This document shows, one piece after another, positions 57,084-64,000 of a stretch of DNA of 64,000 nucleotides. This DNA is from Epiperipatus broadwayi (taxonomy: Eukaryota > Onychophora > Udeonychophora > Euonychophora > Peripatidae). The stretch spans positions 6,945,710 to 7,009,709 of the forward strand of contig JAQFVV010012422.1 of NCBI GenBank assembly GCA_028023455.1, given 5' to 3'. The notes below the pieces were generated by a model. It was not told the origin of the DNA. It did no database searches and saw nothing but the letters and a program-made list of their open reading frames with translations. Within the stretch, counting starts at the first letter, position 1; each line of letters opens with the position of its first letter. The position numbers and the translations under genes were made by a program.

Positions 57084-60000
57084 AATACTTTTTTGCTTTT
57101 ATCAAGTATATAATAAAAATCTAATTAAAAATAATTTGGACAAAACTTTTTAAATTTAAATTGAACAAAGTAAAAGTTACTTCAAATGAATAAGAAAGTT
57201 TACTGATTTTATAGGATCTGTAAGTTTAGTTTGTATTTTTTTTTTTTAAATTGTCTGATAAATCTTTTGAAGCACTAACTTGATTAGTCATTAAAGAAAT
57301 GAAAATTGAAATATGTTTACTATACTAATAAATGGAAAAAAATGTTTAACTTACATTTATTAAAGATCTTTAATGGAAATCCTGATAAGAGAAAAAAAAA
57401 CAATAACCATTTATTATATTATTCCAGAAAATATTTAATAATATGGATATAAAAACATAAATGAATAGATATCTGCTTCTTAATAACTGAAGTGAAACAT
57501 TGGAATTAATATTAATTTTAAGTGTTAACTGATCTCAAAATGATTTGAAATGCTGAAGTCGCCAACTATTTAAAAAGTATTACCATGGATAAAATAAAAT
57601 TAAAAAATGCTTTTGTGAAAGTTTTCTCTTGCTATTTGAAGTTATTATTAAAATTACAATTTAGCCAAATAAGTGGGATCCAAAATTCTGCAGAAAATAA
57701 TTACAAGCGCTGTTACATCATTATTGTATTGCAATAAAGTCTTGATGATTTAATTTTACTATATTGGGATTAATATAAGAAATATGAATGCTTCGGTTGT
57801 AAAATGTTTAACCCATAATAGCATCATTTTCCTCATGAGTCAGCTCATAGTTAAGGAACTCAAATTATGAGCTAGGGGAATAAAATAAAATGTGATAGTA
57901 ATGTTTTTTTGTTTGTTCATGTTTGTTATTATATTCTACTAGTTTTAGATAGGTTATTAAGGTTATATTTTTTTAATGGTATAAATTTGTAATAAGTCTG
58001 AAAACAAATCAAGGTAAAATTATATACATTTATTTGTTTATTTTTTTATTTTTTTATTGGTTGGTCAAAAATTTAACTTTAATTTAAGTAGGTTTAGATA
58101 GAGAGATATGCCAATCTCTTACATTTATAAAAAATTATTTATAAGAATAATTTATTGATATTCTATTTGTGGGTAAACAGACAAAATAACTTGCCAGAAG
58201 AATAATAGTATTTACTCATAATAACTCAATTATCTTATTATATAAAGTTTTCCATATAAGTAGGGATACATTCATTTTATATCTTTATTATATTTTGCCT
58301 ATGATTTAAAATGTCCACTTTAGTTTATAGAATTTATGCTATTTTTCATTGACTGGTGTGTTTCTTATTAATGAAAATTTTTTATGTTGTTAAGAAAATA
58401 TTTTGTAGTCACTTGACTTACAATACTTTTACTGGTTCAATACACTATCTAGTATATATTGTAAAGTAGGATATTTATCTTTTAGCTTTTATTGTGAGAA
58501 TTATTTTATCTTGCCATTGTTTTGATGAAATTTTGTGCTAGTTTCCATTTTATATGTGTGAGAAACATATAATTTCATCAAATATTATATCATTGACATT
58601 GTGCATGGGTAGATGGAGCATACTCTCCCATTGCTTATTCCATGAGAGGATTATGTTGTCAAGCCTAATAATTAGTTAATGCTTAACTAGCATAGTTTAA
58701 TCTCTGGAGAGGATTATTTTCATGGCATATATTCTGTTTCCCTGTGTTGAGACGATGTCCACACACTTTATACCTAGGAAAACGGTATTGGAATCTGCCA
58801 TATTATTATACAACTATATAATGTTGTTTTGAAGAGCCTTTCGTTATTGTCTGATCTCTCATGATGATGTCTAGTTATTTTTCCATTGTGTATGGTGAAG
58901 TTCTTGATGTTCTAAAAATTATATGGCAATGATAAGGTAGAGTTAGCTTCAGGGACACTTGTTTATCTATAGTGTTTAGCTAAGTAAAATAGTGTATGTA
59001 TTGTGCTGTTGTACTTTGTCAACAGTTTACAAGCAAACCAACAAAATTTACTAGTAATTTATGTATAGCATAATAAGAGATACACATGTGCAATGTTATT
59101 TTATTTCCATCAAGCAGTAGTTCATCAATGGATCAGTAAGACCTTTCAATATTTAGAATGATTATTTTATGGACATAGTCAAAGTTTAGTATCCTGCATA
59201 CATAATATTTCTGGTGTCTGTTTTCATATTTATGTAATAAATATCATTATGCTAAACAGTAATAATTGTCATTTGTGCTTAACATGATAATTTCCATTAT
59301 CAAATTATTGATGCCTAAAGTTTAATTATATTTTAATGCTTTCAATAGTAGATTATAAATAGATATTATGTTACTAAACATATCAGTGCATCAAAACTGA
59401 TATACCGGTACTCAAACGAAATATACCTTGCTTTATATTGTTTCTAAAATAGATGTATGTTTTCCCTTTGTTTATTTTTATTTTTTAAAAAAAATTGTAA
59501 ATAGTGTAAATAAATCTTGATAATTTAAAGATATATTTAGTTGTCTGTGGTCTTATTGCTAATCATCATCCATATTATTATTGTTATTGCTATTAATACA
59601 TTATTTTATTGTTTTAAAGTCATCATCAATTAATACAGTATATTTTATTATGCATTAATATATCATAATGATTTTGGTAAACTTTTACATTTAAAGTACA
59701 TTTAGAATTTATGGCTTATTGATTAGAATACTGTAAATCTTAAGCCCATGTCTTATTTTAAATAATATTTTAATGATCTATTAGTTTTGGAATAACCTGC
59801 TTATGTGAGTCATTAGATCTATCATTCACTGATTTTGATCACATTACCCATAATTATTTAATAAATGAGAGTTTGTAAGTTAATGTGCTTACTTTATTAA
59901 GAACTTGTTTGTATTTCATAAAGCTTAAAGTTCATATTACTGTTGGCATTGGAATTGCCAAACATTGTTTATTAATTCTATTTTGTTTTATGAACTGTTT

Positions 60001-61245
60001 TATTTGTTATATTTGGGTAGTGGCAAAATCCCTCTCACTGACCCAGGTATATCTTGTAAAATGATAATGGTTAAGTTATTGGAACCCTGAGAAAAGTAAA
60101 TTGTTAATTCTTAATTGTAATTTTGAATTGATGATAGTTTTAGGTCTTAAATTATTTGTTGTGTTTTGGTTGGAGTTATGTTTATCTTCACAATTTTATT
60201 AATTTAGTATAACTTTGAGATGTCAATTTCTTCTTTAATTTTAAAACTTATAGTTTATTTTAACTTCACCATTAACTATTCTGGTTTAATCAAGCTTAGA
60301 ATCCATACTTTGTTTCATTTTGCTTTAATATTATTAATACAATATTAGTTTGTAGTTGAGGATCTCATTATCCATGGTCAACATTGTTTTCATATTTCAT
60401 TTTCATTTTTATTTCTTTTACTTCTTCATCTTCATTTTATCTTAATTCATCATCATAATTAATTCATCCTTCATTGGCTCATATTTTATCACCACCTTTT
60501 AATCATTCATTATCCTAATACATTTTCTTTCTCTTAAGCTCCGTTTGTTTTCATTATTTAATTATTATTTATTTCTTATCTATTTATCATTTAATTCATA
60601 ATTCAAATTCCACATTCATCTCATAGACCCAATTATTAATTATTTATTGGTTTACAAATATTGAATTTACCTAATAGTATTTTGCTTTGGATTTTGAAGC
60701 TAGTTTAATTATCTTCATGGAAACGTTGTTGACCTTTCTTATATCTATTGTTGCATGCTAGCTTAATTGGTTTTAAGAAAATAATGTCTTTATTTTAATA
60801 TTTCTTTTCATGCATATATTCTTAATTATTCGTGTAGTGAGGGTTACAATATAGATATGTGTGTATGAATATAAGCTAATTTAGTCAACTTTTATCATAC
60901 TTTGCTATTTTTGCTCTCATTTATCTTTTTCATTTGGGTAATCATCTGTTATCTTTTTCTTTATAAAGTTATACAACTGTCTAAAAAAAGGTTTTTTATG
61001 AATTTTTTATATAAAAAAATAAGCTTATATGAATTTCTTTTTGTTTTTTAGGTTTTTCGAAAAAATAAAAAATCCTCATTTACTTTTGAAAGTATTTTTG
61101 TAATCTGAACTTTTCCATCTCACATAGCTCCACATTCTTCATCTCTTTTACAACTATAATTCTAATTCAGATTTTTTCAAATTTATCTGCCTCATAAATA
61201 ATTTCCTCTCATACAATTTCTTTCTAATATCATTTTTAACACTTA
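57084..61245. other. Long AT-rich stretch without features
   Basis: Over 4 kb without a long open frame, recognisable repeat family or RNA gene. A pyrimidine-rich TCAT-like segment lies at 60390-60560. Confidence 0.5.
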
Positions 61246-61267
61246 ATATATATATATATATATATAT
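61246..61267. repeat. (TA)n microsatellite
   Basis: About eleven TA units directly adjoining the 3' end of the minus-strand RTE fragment. Confidence 0.9.
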
Positions 61268-61433
61268 TACAACCATTTTCAATCATTATTAATCCACTGC
61301 AGGATGAAGATGTTTCCAAATTCAATACATCTTTGCCAATCTTCAGCCTTTCTTCTCCACATCATTCCAGTACAATTCCTTATTTCATCCATCCATCTCA
61401 CATGTGGTCTTTTTCTAGGTGTTTTACAATACC
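61266..61433 (-). pseudogene. RTE-like LINE, last ~170 bp
   Basis: The minus strand covers the KRPRKRPHVRW and RWMDEI coding end and 3' UTR, as in 41310-41450. It lies head-to-head with the plus-strand copy that follows. Confidence 0.8.
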
Positions 61434-61444
61434 TTTATAAAATA

Positions 61445-62349
61445 TGGATATTAAAAATGGAATCAAGAAACTGAAAAAATATATCAATATGTAGTAAATT
61501 TGCAAAAAGTATTTTGTGGATTAAAATGGGAAGCTAAGGAAATAAAAATAAATGGAGATTATTTACGCCATCTTGACTTGCAAATGATATAGTTGGCTTT
61601 GCAAATAATACTTGAGAACTTTAGGAAATGTTGCAAGAGTTATCAGATGAAAATAATAATGTAGGGCTAAAGGTAAATGTTAAAAAGACTAAAGTAATGT
61701 TCAATGAATTTTCTCAAAAGATGAAAATAGAGATGGATTATGATGAGTTAGAAGAAATTAACAACTACAAATATCTTGATCCATATTATTACTACAGATA
61801 GAAACATAATGGATGAAATTAATCATAGAATTCAATTTGGATGGAGTGTTTTGGGGTAGAAATAACTTCATATTCAAGGCAAAATGCTTCTGTGTTTAAA
61901 AATGATTTTTTAATAAATGTGTTTTACCAGTTTTTACATATGGATCTGAGATTTGAATACTCAACAGAAGAGCAATTCAGAACTTCAGAACATTCAACAA
62001 AGTATAAAGACATGCATGATAGGAGTAACAAGAAGAGATTGAAAATTAAATACATGGGTGAGAGAACGAACAGGTGTTACTGACATCACTGAAAGAATTA
62101 AGAGACTGAAGTAGATTTGGGCTGGACATATTTATTGCTAGAAGAGATAATAATAGATGGTTAGTTGAAATCTTAAACTGAATTCCAAGAAATTATAAAA
62201 GACCTAGAAAGAGATCACATGTGAGATGGATGGATAAAACAAGAACTTGTGCAGAGATGATATGGAGAAGGAAAGTTAGAGATCGGAGATGGATTGAACT
62301 TGGAAAGACCATCCTGCAGGGGATTGATAATAGTTGATAATGATGATAA
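61445..62349 (+). pseudogene. RTE-like LINE: RT palm to 3' end (longest copy)
   Basis: With frameshifts and stops the plus strand reads GLKWEAKEIKINGDYL, a decayed FADD block (LANDIVGFAN-like, about 61575), ELQEMLQELSDENNNVGLKV, VKKTKVMFNEFSQKMKI and DELEEINNYKYL. It continues into the C-terminal domain (RINEDL-type end replaced by GHI-LLEEI) to a GATAATGATGATAAT tail. This copy shows that the fragments at 6518, 26125 and 41070 belong to a reverse transcriptase. It is 5'-truncated before the fingers. Confidence 0.88.
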
Positions 62350-62858
62350 TATTTATAACTTCAGGTTAACTAAATATTTTGAAAGTATGAGGAAGTCATG
62401 TGAATAGAAAATATTTAATTTATACATGTTTGCTAAAATATATAGCAATAAAATTTATTGGAATTATTAAATGGTAAGCAAAAATTATACTAAAAGATTA
62501 TTAATAAAACAAAAATCCTTTCCATTATTCCAGGATAGCACCAATGTATTTTTTTTATCTTTGATAGTTTGTTACTTTGTGTTGCAAAAAAAAAAAAGAA
62601 TAGCCATTTATTTTTTGTAATTGATTTTTTTTCTCTATGAAATATTAGTATTAAAAAAATTGGAAGCAAACTTTAATCACAATGTTTTCAAAACATATTT
62701 CCATTAATGTAGTATATATTTATGTAAACATTACAGAGAAAGCTAATAAAAATTATCACAAAACGTTTAAGAAGAAGAAAAAATATTAATTATTAAATGT
62801 TATCATTAACTTAACTTGTACACTATCAAAAAAAAGCAAAAAAAACAAACAAAGTAGT
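62350..62858. other. Spacer
   Basis: AT-rich, no feature supported. Confidence 0.5.
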
Positions 62859-62953
62859 TAAGCGTTGGTGGCCGAGTGGTTAGCACAGCTGCCTTACAAG
62901 CAGTTGTCCCGGATTCGCTTTTCGGCCAATGCTTTGACAGATGGAAAAAAAAA
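62859..62953 (+). mobile_element. SINE-A variant with short variable arm and near-complete cloverleaf
   Basis: GCGTTGG pairs with CCAATGC (acceptor-like). GGCCGAGTGGTTAGCAC forms the D-arm/A-box, GCTGC-CTTACAA-GCAG an anticodon arm with loop triplet UAC, and CCCGGATTCGCTTTTCGG a T-arm-like segment with a weak B-box. The SINE-A tail (GCTTTGACAGATGG, A9) follows. ACAAAGTA is found on both sides (about 62848-62855 and 62954-62961). The tail and duplication show it is a SINE, not a tRNA gene. Confidence 0.8.
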
Positions 62954-62961
62954 GACAAAGT

Positions 62962-63775
62962 AAAAAATAAAAACTTGCTTTTTCTAACATTTTCATTATC
63001 TGATTACAAATGTACAATATAGATATAAAAACACTGTAAATGTGTATCCAAATGATATTAAAATTAATAGCTGTTATTATTTAATATTATATTTAATATT
63101 AGTTACCAAATGCCTTTGACAGATGTTCAGCCTGCTTCAACATATTCATTATTTATTATAACACTTAAGTTTTCATACACATTGTATTTATATACCATGT
63201 AATATAATTAAATAGTTTAAGGCTCGGGAATTCTTAAGTAGTGTTAGCATGATCCATGATTCATAAACTTGAACTTCAAAGTCTGTCAAAATAATGCATG
63301 GCTATTAATTACTCAATCTTACAATAGGTGGCACTGGTGTAAAATAAAATAAATTTATAATTTTGATATTTTTGTATTAGTCCGACAATAAGATGACATG
63401 TACTAGTTCAGCAATAACTTTGTAATCTTGCGATCTTGGAAAATAACATCTACATGGGAACTTCTGACACACTTAATTGATCAAATAAACATTTTATTTG
63501 GAAAAATGCTGACAGTATAACTTTATTATCTGAAAATGAAACAAATGTCTACAAACACACATTTATGTTTTTCTTGTGAGAAATTATTTTCCACTAACTA
63601 AACTTATAAAAATTTATTTTGAAAAATTGCTACTTATAACTTTATTTAGTGGAAATGATACAAACATGCATTTACATTTTTTGTGAGAAATGATCTTCCA
63701 TCAAGTAAACTTTTAATAATATAAATTTATTATAAGTGGTAATAGCCAAATATATATAGAGAGAACAATTAAAAA
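62962..63775. other. Spacer
   Basis: AT-rich. A CTCF-like AGGTGGCAC core lies at 63326-63334. No gene. Confidence 0.45.
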
Positions 63776-63873
63776 CCAGTCAACACTTAGACAATCCCAA
63801 TATAGATAACAATCAACAATCTCAAACTGTTGTCATGGCAACCTCCTTTTAACAATAAAGGTAGAATCCCTCA
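63776..63873. repeat. Dispersed ~95-bp repeat, copy 2
   Basis: Direct-orientation partner of 359-452. See that entry for shared words. Confidence 0.7.
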
Positions 63874-64000
63874 CTAAAAATTGCAACTTGACCACAGAGA
63901 TTGAAATTATTGATACAAAGAAATTTAAATAAACTTCTTTAAAAGATAAATATAATCTATTCTGAATGCAGACTAATGAATAGTCAATTATAACATTACA

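Noticed and set aside
61266-62349. Head-to-head RTE fragments read as a 5' inversion from twin priming
   Set aside because: Both pieces contain the same 3' region, so two separate insertions explain them better.
62859-62953. Candidate tRNA gene with anticodon UAC
   Set aside because: It carries the SINE-A tail, an A-run and flanking target duplications, and the T-arm consensus is poor.

Overview
This window reads as intergenic or intronic DNA from an AT-rich animal genome (about three quarters A+T by eye). I infer an invertebrate, and a lophotrochozoan such as a mollusc would fit, but the sequence alone does not settle the taxon. No host protein-coding gene, rRNA or genuine tRNA gene can be supported. 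Almost every open frame with recognisable content is a broken retrotransposon, and the rest are simple-repeat or AT-rich artefacts.

The autonomous elements are all dead. Non-LTR family LINE-A (1385-3075 +, 38463-39061 -, 46268-47882 -) has a FADD reverse transcriptase and a C-terminal Cys/His knuckle. An RTE-like family (6518-7021 +, 26125-26733 -, 41070-41462 +, 61266-61433 -, 61445-62349 +) carries the typical RTE C-terminus and GAT-rich 3' tails. LINE-C (3077-3935 -, 11275-11862 -) is a third family. LINE-D (10339-11272 +) is an ORF1 plus endonuclease-start remnant. A Penelope-like element with a GIY-YIG endonuclease lies at 35880-36755 (-). A 2.2-kb probable solo LTR (30741-32957), a Tigger/pogo-like MITE (14501-15607) and a possible piggyBac-like MITE (52618-53384) complete the set.

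The non-autonomous fraction is the most interesting part. One family (unit about 474 bp; 3187-3555, 19144-19447, 24329-24881, 30002-30275, 44166-44310, 48918-49361, 54411-54836) encodes a type I hammerhead ribozyme. The catalytic core is complete in two copies, at 24470-24528 and 54503-54561 on the minus strand. Five copies are bounded by target-site duplications of 9-15 bp, one is a partial head-to-tail dimer, and four are inverted dimers. This matches the hammerhead 'retrozymes' known from plants and animals. The Penelope-like element in the same window is a plausible, unproven source of mobilisation machinery.

Other small elements are a class II tRNA-like SINE (eight copies, one nested inside a LINE-A), a tRNA-Lys-like SINE, and two further foldback families with 11-15 bp target duplications. 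Long microsatellites occur at 13113-13195 (TAA), 21940-22391 (TATC) and 26039-26125 (AT).

Layout: 1-4 kb LINE-A and LINE-C with a nested retrozyme; 4-14 kb small foldbacks, SINEs, RTE and LINE-D; 14.5-15.6 kb Tigger-like; 16-24 kb mostly featureless apart from a retrozyme and the TATC satellite; 24-31 kb retrozymes and RTE; 30.7-33 kb LTR; 33-34 kb foldbacks; 35.8-36.8 kb Penelope; 37.7-39 kb SINE, unknown ORF and LINE-A; 41-49 kb RTE, SINEs, LINE-A and retrozyme; 52.6-56 kb piggyBac-like, retrozyme and foldback; 57-61 kb featureless; 61.2-64 kb RTE pair and SINE.
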